A stretch of 20,000 bases of DNA from Glandiceps talaboti (lineage: Eukaryota > Hemichordata > Enteropneusta > Spengelidae). The DNA is taken from the NCBI RefSeq assembly GCF_964340395.1, contig NC_135558.1, forward strand, positions 22,764,564 to 22,784,563, written 5' to 3'. Below the pieces are notes generated by a model. It was not told where the DNA came from, searched no databases, and saw nothing but the letters and a program-made list of their open reading frames with translations. The position numbers and the translations under genes were made by a program. Shown here piece after piece: positions 9,458 to 19,220 of the stretch (position 1 is its first letter; every line of letters starts with the position of its first letter).

Positions 9458-12400
9458 TATAATGATAACTGTATTGTACATATAATAATAACTGTATTGT
9501 ACATATAATAATAACTGTATTGTACATATAATAATAACTGTATTGTACATATAATAATAACTGTATTGTACATATAATAATAACTGTATTGCACATATAA
9601 TAATAACTGTATTTCACATATAATAATAACTGTATTGTACATATAATAATAACTGTATTGTACATATAATAATAACTGTATTGTACATATAATAATAACT
9701 GTATTTCACATATAATAATAACTGTATTGTACATATAATAATAACTGTATTGTACATATAATAATAACTGTATTGTACATATAATAATAACTGTATTTCA
9801 CATATAATAATAACTGTATTGTACATATAATAATAACTGTATTGTACATATAATAATAACTGTATTGTACATATAATAATAACTGTATTTCACATATAAT
9901 AATAACTGTATTGTACATATAATAATAACTGTATTGTACATATAATAATAACTGTATTTCACATATAATAATAACTGTATTTCACATATAATAATAACTG
10001 TATTTCACATATAATAATAACTGTATTTCACATATAATAATAACTGTATTTCACATATAATAATAACTGTATTTCACATATAATAATAACTGTATTTCAC
10101 ATATAATAATAACTGTATTTCACATATAATAATAACTGTATTTCACATATAATAATAACTGTATTGTACATATAATAATAACTGTATTGTACATATAATA
10201 ATAACTGTATTTCACATATAATAATAACTGTATTTCACATATAATAATAACTGTATTGTACATATAATAATAACTGTATTGTACATATAATAATAACTGT
10301 ATTGTACATATAATAATAACTGTATTTCACATATAATAATAACTGTATTGTACATATAATAATAACTGTATTGTACATATAATAATAACTGTATTGTACA
10401 TATAATAATAACTGTATTTCACATATAATAATAACTGTATTGTACATATAATAATAACTGTATTGTACATATAATAATAACTGTATTGTACATATAATAA
10501 TAACTGTATTGTACATATAATAATAACTGTATTGTACATATAATAATAACTGTATTTCACATATAATAATAACTGTATTGCACATATAATAATAACTGTA
10601 TTGTACATATAATAATAACTGTATTGTACATATAATAATAACTATTGTACATATAATAATAACTGTATTGTACATATAATAATAACTGTATTGTACATAT
10701 AATAATAACTGTATTGTACATATAATAATAACTGTATTTCACATATAATAATAACTGTATTGTACATATAATAATAACTGTATTGTACATATAATAATAA
10801 CTGTATTGTACATATAATAATAACTATTGTACATATAATAATAACTGTATTGTACATATAATAATAACTGTATTGTACATATAATAATAACTGTATTTCA
10901 CATATAATAATAACTGTATTTCACATATAATAATAACTGTATTGTACATATAATAATAACTGTATTGTACATATAATAATAACTGTATTGTACATATAAT
11001 AATAACTGTATTTCACATATAATAATAACTGTATTGTACATATAATAATAACTGTATTTCACATATAATAATAACTGTATTGTAATATAATAATAACTGT
11101 ATTGTAATATAATAATAACTGTATTTCACATATAATAATAACTGTATTTCACATATAATAATAACTGTATTTCACATATAATAATAACTGTATTGTACAT
11201 ATAATAATAACTGTATTGTACATATAATAATAACTGTATTTCACATATAATAATAACTGTATTGTACATATAATAATAACTGTATTGTACATATAATAAT
11301 AACTGTATTTCACATATAATAATAACTGTATTGTACATATAATAATAACTGTATTGTACATATAATAATAACTGTATTGTACATATAATAATAACTGTAT
11401 TTCACATATAATAATAACTGTATTGTACATATAATAATAACTGTATTGTACATATAATAATAACTGTATTGTACATATAATAATAACTGTATTTCACATA
11501 TAATAATAACTGTATTGTACATATAATAATAACTGTATTTCACATATAATAATAACTGTATTGTACATATAATAATAACTGTATTGTACATATAATAATA
11601 ACTGTATTTCACATATAATAATAACTGTATTTCACATATAATAATAACTGTATTTCACATATAATAATAACTGTATTTCACATATAATAATAACTGTATT
11701 TCACATATAATAATAACTGTATTGTACATATAATAATAACTGTATTTCACATATAATAATAACTGTATTTCACATATAATAATAACTGTATTTCACATAT
11801 AATAATAACTGTATTGTACATATAATAATAACTGTATTTCACATATAATAATAACTGTATTTCACATATAATAATAACTGTATTTCACATATAATAATAA
11901 CTGTATTGTACATATAATAATAACTGTATTTCACATATAATAATAACTGTATTGTACATATAATAATAACTGTATTGTACATATAATAATAACTGTATTG
12001 TACATATAATAATAACTGTATTGTACATATAATAATAACTGTATTGTACATATAATAATAACTGTATTGTACATATAATAATAACTGTATTTCACATATA
12101 ATAATAACTGTATTGTACATATAATAATAACTGTATTTCACATATAATAATAACTGTATTGCACATATAATAATAACTGTATTGTACATATAATAATAAC
12201 TGTATTTCACATATAATAATAACTGTATTGTACATATAATAATAACTGTATTTCACATATAATAATAACTGTATTGTACATATAATAATAACTGTATTTC
12301 ACATATAATAATAACTGTATTGTACATATAATAATAACTGTATTGTACATATAATAATAACTGTATTTCACATATAATAATAACTGTATTGTACATATAA

Positions 12401-13662
12401 TAATAACTGTATTTCACATATAATAATAACTGTATTGTACATATAATAATAACTGTATTTCACATATAATAATAACTGTATTGTACATATAATAATAACT
12501 GTATTTCACATATAATAATAACTGTATTGCACATATAATAATAACTGTATTTCACATATAATAATAACTGTATTGTAATATAATAATAACTGTATTTCAC
12601 ATATAATAATAACTGTATTGTACATATAATAATAACTGTATTGTACATATAATAATAACTGTATTGTAACATAATAATAACTGTATTTCACATATAATAA
12701 TAACTGTATTGTACATATAATAATAACTGTATTTCACATATAATAATAACTGTATTTCACATATAATAATAACTGTATTGTACATATAATAATAACTGTA
12801 TTGTACATATAATAATAACTGTATTTCACATATAATAATAACTGTATTGTACATATAATAATAACTGTATTGTATATATAATAATAACTGTATTGTACAT
12901 ATAATAATAACTGTATTGTACATATAATAATAACTGTATTTCACATATAATAATAACTGTATTGTACATATAATAATAACTGTATTGCACATATAATAAT
13001 AACTGTATTGTACATATAATAATAACTGTATTGTACATATAATAATAACTGTATTGTACATATAATAATAACTGTATTGTACATATAATAATAACTGTAT
13101 TTCACATATAATAATAACTGTATTGTACATATAATAATAACTGTATTTCACATATAATAATAACTGTATTGTACATATAATAATAACTGTATTTCACATA
13201 TAATAATAACTGTATTGTACATATAATAATAACTGTATTTCACATATAATAATAACTGTATTGCACATATAATAATAACTGTATTTCACATATAATAATA
13301 ACTGTATTGTAATATAATAATAACTGTATTTCACATATAATAATAACTGTATTTCACATATAATAATAACTGTATTGTACATATAATAATAACTGTATTT
13401 CACATATAATAATAACTGTATTGTACATATAATAATAACTGTATTGTACATATAATAATAACTGTATTTCACATATAATAATAACTGTATTGTACATATA
13501 ATAATAACTGTATTGTATATATAATAATAACTGTATTGTACATATAATAATAACTGTATTGTACATATAATAATAACTGTATTTCACATATAATAATAAC
13601 TGTATTGTACATATAATAATAACTGTATTGCACATATAATAATAACTGTATTTCACATATAA
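9458..13662. repeat. 4.2-kb AT-rich 23-bp satellite-like array, about 183 copies
   Basis: Head-to-tail units of 23 bp. Each has TAATAATAACTGTAT followed by a variable hexamer ending in CA. Two subtypes dominate: TGTACA-type and TTCACA-type. A rare TGCACA type occurs seven times (variable base near 9591, 10580, 12161, 12530, 12987, 13263 and 13630). Length variants are few: units lacking TG (10641, 10823), units lacking CA (about 11084, 11107, 12574 and 13310), and a TGTAACATA unit at 12665. The first unit carries a G (TAATGATAAC), as is common at array edges. The unit has only 4 G/C in 23. The minus strand has no stop in any frame for the TGTACA subtype, which explains the hydrophobic Tyr/Ile/Leu frames up to 184 codons. 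No gene is implied. Confidence 0.98.
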
Positions 13663-13732
13663 ACGTAAAATCTTACAATGGAAATTGGTGTAGTGTCCTT
13701 CATGTTACGTACATACAACTTTAGGGGCCATT

Positions 13733-13844
13733 GTTTTTACACAACTGGGAAGGGGCCGGTGTTTTTACACAACTGGGAAGGGGCCGGTGTTTTTACACAA
13801 CTGGGAAGGGGCCGGTGTTTTTACACAACTGGGAAGGGGCCGGT
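13733..13844. repeat. 28-bp minisatellite, 4 copies, inside copy A
   Basis: GTTTTTACACAACTGGGAAG followed by GGGCCGGT repeats at 13733, 13761, 13789 and 13817 with exact 28-bp spacing and no differences. It then continues as GTTTTTGGTGGAGGG. Copy B has a single unexpanded, diverged counterpart (TATTTTTAACTGATTGGGG, about 14797-14815). Perfect identity suggests a recent expansion. Confidence 0.97.
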
Positions 13845-13869
13845 GTTTTTGGTGGAGGGATCAGTTTAA

Positions 13870-13937
13870 AAAATATCACTTGAAGTGAGGGGGTGTCATT
13901 TAGGAAAACATCACTTGAAGTGGGGGGTCACGTTGGA
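13870..13937. repeat. 35-bp duplication inside copy A
   Basis: ATCACTTGAAGTG with a following G-run occurs at 13875 and again at 13910 (35 bp apart), joined by GTGTCATTTAGGAAAAC. Copy B shows only one loosely related segment before TCACGTTGG. A small local duplication. Confidence 0.85.
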
Positions 13938-14156
13938 AAATGACAAAATAAGTGTCATTTTGGTGTCGTGATATATAGCTCCTGAACAACGGCGAGAGGG
14001 GTATCTCCCTCCCGTAACCTCCCCATCCGCGTTTTCCATATGCATATGCTATGTCCACTATTTTTCAAAAAAGATATTCAAACATTTAGTATTGGGGTAT
14101 ATAGTATTTAAGAATGGATAGTAAAACTGTTGTGTATTAGGTTACGGTTAGGGGAC

Positions 14157-14230
14157 GGTGGTGGTGGTGGTGGTGGTGGTGGTGATGGTGATGGTGATGT
14201 TGATGATACCGGTGGTGGTGGTGGTGGTGG

Positions 14231-14291
<61 letters not shown>

Positions 14292-14330
14292 ACCGGTGGT
14301 GGTGGTGGTGGTGGTACCGGTGGTGGTGGT
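14157..14330. repeat. GGT/GAT trinucleotide microsatellite
   Basis: Blocks run (GGT)n, GGTGAT mixtures, ACCGGT, (GGT)n, a long (GAT)n, ACCGGT, (GGT)n, ACCGGT, (GGT)n. ACCGGT occurs at 14208, 14292 and 14316 as block boundaries. On the plus strand it reads Gly/Asp, and on the minus strand His runs, because no stop can arise. It interrupts copy A of the dispersed repeat and is absent from copy B. Confidence 0.98.
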
Positions 14331-14430
14331 TAGCTTTCATTTTTGTTAAGTTCACCACTGGGTATATATTATATTGACGGCAGTTTTAAACTCGCCATTT
14401 GTGTTCCAATCAATTTGTCATGCTCAACAT

Positions 14431-14784
14431 AAAAACTTGTGTTGAAAGAAATTATAGTAAATTAGTTTATGTTAATTTCTGTCAACACTTGCTATATTTA
14501 TTATATGCTCCCATGGATTTATGCTGTGTACTGAAACACCCTGATGAAATGACATGTTCCATACATTCAAGATAAACATCTACAAAATAAACAAACATTG
14601 TGCAAAACCAATGTTCAACACCAAAACACCCCAACTAAAACATCATGCTTCTAATCATTTTGAAGAAATATTTGTCACATTGTAGCAGATCAATATAGGG
14701 ATTACATTATAAAATGTAACAAAATCATTCATAGAGGAATTCTAATTTGGCGGTGATCTCAGTAGTGTTGAGAGATACATTATA
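14431..14784. other. Spacer between copies A and B, with one inverted 16-mer
   Basis: AT-rich, no gene recognised. CACCAAAACACCCCAA at 14619-14634 is the exact reverse complement of 14810-14825, inside the left end of copy B. This may be a remnant of an oppositely oriented copy of the same repeat family. Confidence 0.6.
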
Positions 14785-15162
14785 GTTAGGGGCGGGTATT
14801 TTTAACTGATTGGGGTGTTTTGGTGGGGTCATTTTGATAGGGGGAGGGTTCACGTTGGAAAACGACGACATAAATATCATTTTGGTGCCGTGAATTTTTC
14901 AAAATTATACCCTCCTCCCCCCCCCCCCCCGTCTGTATTTTCCACATAAGAATGTGCCGTGTACACTATTTCTCTCAAATAAGAAAATTCAAACATTTAA
15001 TATATGGATATATTATAGTATTTAAGAATGACTAATTGTGCTCAACTTTCACTTTCATTATATTTACCACTGGATATATATTGATAGCAGATTTAACTTG
15101 TCATCTAACTGGTCTTTTAACTGGTCATTTGTGGGCTTTTTAACCAATTTGTCAAGCTCAAG
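14785..15162 (+). repeat. Diverged dispersed repeat, copy B
   Basis: Starts GTTAGGGGCGGG and follows copy A in the same order and orientation to CAATTTGTCAAGCTCAA at about 15145-15161. It lacks both the four-copy 28-bp block and the GGT/GAT tract. Where copy A has CTCCCTCCCGTAACCTCCCC, copy B has a pure run of 14 C (14917-14930), so each copy has expanded a different internal site. Confidence 0.85.
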
Positions 15163-15195
15163 AAATGTAATACTTTTCTTAATACGACTGTAGAA

Positions 15196-15268
15196 GCATT
15201 AGGGGCGAAATCAATAGTTCAATGTAGGATTAAAAAAACTAGTAAGACTTCAGACCCCCCCCCCCCCC
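15196..15268 (+). repeat. Short dispersed repeat ending in poly-C (family 2, copy 1)
   Basis: GCATTAGGGGCGAAATCAAT through TAAAAAAACTAGTAAG and CTTCAG to 14 C (15255-15268). The reverse complement of 15958-16014 follows the same order: GCCATAAGGGGCGAGATCAA, then GGATAAAAAACTAACTT, then CTTTTAG, then a 14-base homopolymer. The homopolymer is poly-C here but poly-G on the matching strand of copy 2. Confidence 0.75.
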
Positions 15269-15327
15269 ACCACCAACTAAAGTGGCCAAAATTGATAATT
15301 GTTTCAGTTAACGCAATCAATATCAAA

Positions 15328-15404
15328 TCAGTATGTAGTAGTATAGTACTATGAATACAAAGCCAGTAAGTAGTAGTATAGTACTATGAATACAAAGCCA
15401 GTGT
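15328..15404. repeat. 35-bp direct duplication
   Basis: GTAGTAGTATAGTACTATGA and the following ATACAAAGCCAGT occur at 15335 and 15370, exactly 35 bp apart. Each copy carries the perfect palindrome ATAGTACTAT. No other role is seen. Confidence 0.95.
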
Positions 15405-15943
15405 GTATTGAGTAAATTGCTATTTTATTAACACTTTTTTGTCTTTGTAAAAGGCTAATAACAATAACAACAACAGTAGTAGTAGAAACCAGTATTTGAA
15501 CAAGTGTGAACATTCTGCTAAGATCTCTTGAACGGCCTCAAAAAGTACTTTCATGGACGGCATTACCCTGTTGTTTTTTAATATTGCTCTCTCAGAGCTT
15601 GTTTGTTAGTCTCTAAAAAATATTTGATGGATTTGTGTGCATGGTGTGAGGAGAACATACACCGGGACTGGTCTAATGACTTACCAAAGTTACCCGCTGT
15701 CCCTAACCATCCATCGTCCGATCACAGACACAAAGAAAAGAAATTGAAAAGATTGAGTTGTAGCATGCACACACAGCGAACGTCATGGATTTTGACCTGT
15801 TTTCAGTGCCATGCATTTACTCTAGGAGCGAAATTCCTATATTTCGCGATTGGACATTTTTTCGGGAATATTTCTATTTTGGGGTGCAAAATAGATTCAA
15901 TTAAAAGTAAAATCGATTTTGTTGGATGACAACTAAAATGGGT
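15405..15943. other. Unique stretch with an unassigned 100-codon frame
   Basis: A plus-strand frame from ATG at 15627 to a stop at 15927-15929 encodes about 100 residues. It has CAWC near the start, an HRHKEKK basic patch in the middle, and CFQCH further on. The Cys/His spacing does not match a zinc-binding family I recognise, and no signal peptide or neighbour supports it. Weak; chance is the default explanation. Confidence 0.3.
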
Positions 15944-16079
15944 CCCCCCCCCCCCCCACTAAAAGAAGTTAGTTTTTTATCCGTTATTAAAGTATTGATC
16001 TCGCCCCTTATGGCATTGGCTACATCTAGATGTATTAACGGACGTGAGGAAATACCAAATCGGGGGGGGGGGGGGGGGG
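15944..16079 (-). repeat. Poly-C / poly-G bounded segment with family 2 copy 2 inverted
   Basis: Begins with 14 C (15944-15957) and ends with 18 G (16062-16079), about 104 bp apart. Bases 15958-16014 are the reverse-complement relative of 15196-15254. Between them, TACATCTAGATGTA (16021-16034) is a perfect 14-bp palindrome. The opposed C and G runs could form a fold-back clamp in single-stranded DNA or RNA. Just outside the G run, the minus strand again has GGGCGAGTGATTAGTAT (16101-16085), which resembles the GGGGCGAGATCAATACT of the element. Confidence 0.7.
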
Positions 16080-17053
16080 TAAAGATACTAATCACTCGCC
16101 CGTCTACTGAAATACTCTTATGAAAATGGAACTACATTTGTTTTATACTAACTATACCAAACAACTTGTTTTCATATTTAGCATACGATTGTGTTATTCG
16201 TGAGTAAACTGAATTTTTCAGAACCGTTCGTGGATGAAACTTTTTTCTTTTTTTCGTTGATATTCAGATGTTCCAAAATAGACCAAGCTTTTACTATAAA
16301 GATTAAATTCTTCTAATCACTTTAATTATCTATTTATGAGATGTAGATGGCACTGTACACCGGCATCATGTCCGTATGTAATTTAATTGTTTTGTCAACA
16401 ACGTGTAAAGTTGCTGATGACAGGCCGTGATCATATATGTTTCAGTTGCTACTAATAACAACACACATTCGAATAGGCAGAAGATAAGAAGAGAAATAAA
16501 AAAACAGTTCCAGTTTAAGCTATACTCTTTGCACATGCGTAGTATTATCATAACGCCGAATCATGACGCTTTCTGTTTTCATGGACTATATAATACTGCA
16601 CTTAATTTGTGCTGTTATGGTTAGGGGGCTAAATAACAAATGATGCCGATGTACTACAATTCATGTAGGTTATGTGTATTGACATAAAGTGTACCCAAAC
16701 TAAGATTGTTTGAACGCGATGCCGATCATGGGAATTACACGTGTGTGTTCATCTCCGTTCATCCGGTGCGTTCTCACTCCTATATCAAACACTATTTGCT
16801 CTCTGCTGTATCCGTACAGTGATTATCAAATGAAGTTATTGATGACCAAAATAATTAAATTCTGCATGCTTAATCATTTTTTGATGTGGAAACCATGGGT
16901 TTTTAATCTTAAACGGGAGAGGTTTCTGAGTGTGCATAAAGTATATTTAGGTCATTTATTGTTTAAGATAGGTGAATTAGTGCATTGTTCGCTTGACTGT
17001 TAGCCAGTGATGACATATTACGGTTTTTATCATTTCAAATTCCAATATATGAA
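16080..17053. other. Unique stretch, nothing recognised
   Basis: About 970 bp of AT-rich sequence. The longest frame (plus, 16710-17003, 97 codons with a TTG start) is not recognised and is within chance expectation. TTGCACATGCGTAGTA at 16529-16544 recurs exactly at 19203-19218. Confidence 0.5.
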
Positions 17054-17450
17054 AATCATCATTTTCAATGCTCAGCCTTAGCAACTGTCAGTTATTGATA
17101 CAAAGCTATCCATCAAAAAAAATCAAAAATTAGGATTTGTAGTCTGCCAAACTTTTCCGCTAAAATACAGTAACAATGTTGTCGTTTTCAAAACAAAAAT
17201 ATCGGTTATATGTGGTAGCTGCCTGTATTTCCCCATAACATCATTTTAAATGGTCGGCCATAGCAACTGTCGCTTTTTGATACAAGCAATCCATAAAAAA
17301 ATATTAAAAATGGGATATGTAGTTTGCCAAACTTTCCCGCTAAAATACAGCAACATTCAAGTTGTCATTTTCAACTGATTATTGAATGTTATATGACACA
17401 GTGCATTTCATTGGTTGGTTCTATTTCCTCGTAACGTGATTCATCGTTGT
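17054..17450 (+). repeat. About 180-bp tandem repeat, two diverged copies plus a trailing fragment
   Basis: Matching landmarks: CATCATTTT, then GCAACTGTC (17081 vs 17263), TTGATACAA, ATCCAT with an A-run, TGCCAAACTTT-CCGCTAAAATACAG (17145 vs 17325) and GTTGTC-TTTTCAA. The offset is 180-182 bp throughout. The CCCCATAACATCATTTT that opens copy 2 is echoed by CCTCGTAACGTGATTCAT at about 17428, suggesting the start of a third degraded copy. Divergence is substantial, so the duplication is old or the family is dispersed. Confidence 0.85.
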
Positions 17451-19220
17451 TATTAAAGTAATGGCATCAAATATGTCTACTTTATAGATAAATGTATTTG
17501 TACCTTTAAATGATTCATTGTTTTAACCTTGTGATACTATGTGAACAGAGCTAGGTCTGGTCAGATTGTTTTAGAAATCTACTTGTATACAGTTTAGTTG
17601 TCTTGATACCATCTAGCTTATTTTTGTTTGTTTTTTCGTACTTGATCCAGAATTTTCTCCCGTTAATTCTCTTATGTCATTGAAACCCTTTCATCAAATT
17701 ATCGCCTACTAGTATTAAACTGTTTTCGCTAATTTTGCTTCTTAAAGAAACTTTGTTTACCTGTAACAGATCCTTATCCGATTCGGCAAAATCTTCCTAA
17801 TATTGCCATGTTTAGTCATCTGGGCTTCTCACCAACACCAACTACTACATTTTATTGCCTGACAAGTCAAACGGTAAAAGGTAGCAATGTTTATTAGTAA
17901 GATGTTTGTTGATGTTTACTGTCGATAAATGTAGCGATATTAGTAAGTCCTTAGATTGTTGTCGATTTTCTGTTATAGGTGAAATGCTTTAGTTTCAAAC
18001 ACTGAAATAAAGCTGGTTTCATTGATTACTACTTGATGTACACATTCCATAAAAACGTAGAGTGTACAGATTAAACCAAATGAGCCTAGGACCTCCTTTG
18101 CCGCGCAAAGCCTTGAATGCAACAAGCTTCAACGTTTGCAGTCATATATGTTTTTGATCACATAGTGCTGCGCGGTATGATTCGGAGACGTGCTAGGACT
18201 TAATAGATGGCCCGTAATGAGTATTTGAAATCACAACAACCCAAAGACCATATGCTAAATGTATACTTTAATAAAGGGATGCAATGCACTTCACTTGGGT
18301 TGCCCTTGGCAACTCTGAAAGCCCTGCTCGATGGCGTTCTCAAGCTATAGGAGAGTACCTCCGTTCTTTGTGATCAAGCTTTTAAAACATTCTCAGTATT
18401 AATGGCAATTTCCAGCTGTTTGCACGGACATTAAAATCTTTATTTCCATCGTATTAATGGATCAATGAAAATATTTGTATCGAGGAGACACGTTGAAACA
18501 GCATGGAGTACACTGCAGTACTTATGCCTTATATTAATGTTAATATCACACAATGACAATTATGTCAATAAAACCTGCAATATTATCAGTATTTTTATAA
18601 AATTACCCAGGTAACGTTTGTCCTGTAAATAAGTGATCTTTTAGACCAAACTTTCTCTTATTTAACATGTTTGCTGGGTATTTCGGTTCTTATGAGAAAA
18701 CTATTTGGCGTAGTCTCTGCTGTGTTAGACGTTACTTGTTTGTTATTATCCATATTTGGATTTAAGAACAGTTATAGTTCACTGTATACTCATAATTTCT
18801 GGTTGATGATGAAAAAACGATACACCTTTGGTATGATTAGTTATCAGATACTAAATTTCTGCAAAAAAGCTCGTAAATATGTGATTATCGGGAATGGGGT
18901 ATAATTTTCAGATTAGATTCGATAATCCATAAAACGTTAATCACCATATATTCATACGCTGATCGTAAACGTTCATCAGTATGGGTTCCTTTTGATGACT
19001 CGTGAAATGTTACACTTCGATCTTTCCAAATCTTTCTCACGATATTGAAATATTCCTCTAGATTCTTCGCTAACAATAGTTTATCTAGTTTAGTCTATGT
19101 AATCTTCTCTTGTTAAGTGTCGGTTGTAAAACGGCAAACTTCTTAACGAGGGAATAACACATCACAGATTTAATCACATTGACTTCATCTTAATTTTCCA
19201 TATTGCACATGCGTAGTACT
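17451..19220. other. Unique AT-rich region, no recognised gene
   Basis: 1.8 kb without tandem repeats. Short hydrophobic frames (for example plus 18671-18904) use non-ATG starts and AT-rich codons and are best explained by composition. No RNA gene, mobile element or clear promoter is visible. Confidence 0.55.

Larger units (their letters stand above)
13721..14430 (+). repeat. Diverged dispersed repeat, copy A (direct relative of 14785-15162)
   Basis: Collinear matches to copy B include TTAGGGGC at the left end and TCACGTTGGAAAA (13928 vs 14850). Further along come ATTCAAACATTTA (14076 vs 14987), TATTTAAGAATG (14105 vs 15011), ACCACTGG (14353 vs 15066) and CAATTTGTCA-GCTCAA near the right end. 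The offset drops from 906 to 713 across 14117-14353 because copy A contains an extra tract of about 190 bp, accounted for by the GGT/GAT microsatellite. Probably two copies of a non-autonomous mobile element or an old duplication; I cannot see defining ends. Confidence 0.85.

Noticed and set aside
14130-14358. Gly/Asp and poly-His frames
   Set aside because: Direct products of the GGT/GAT microsatellite inside a dispersed repeat.
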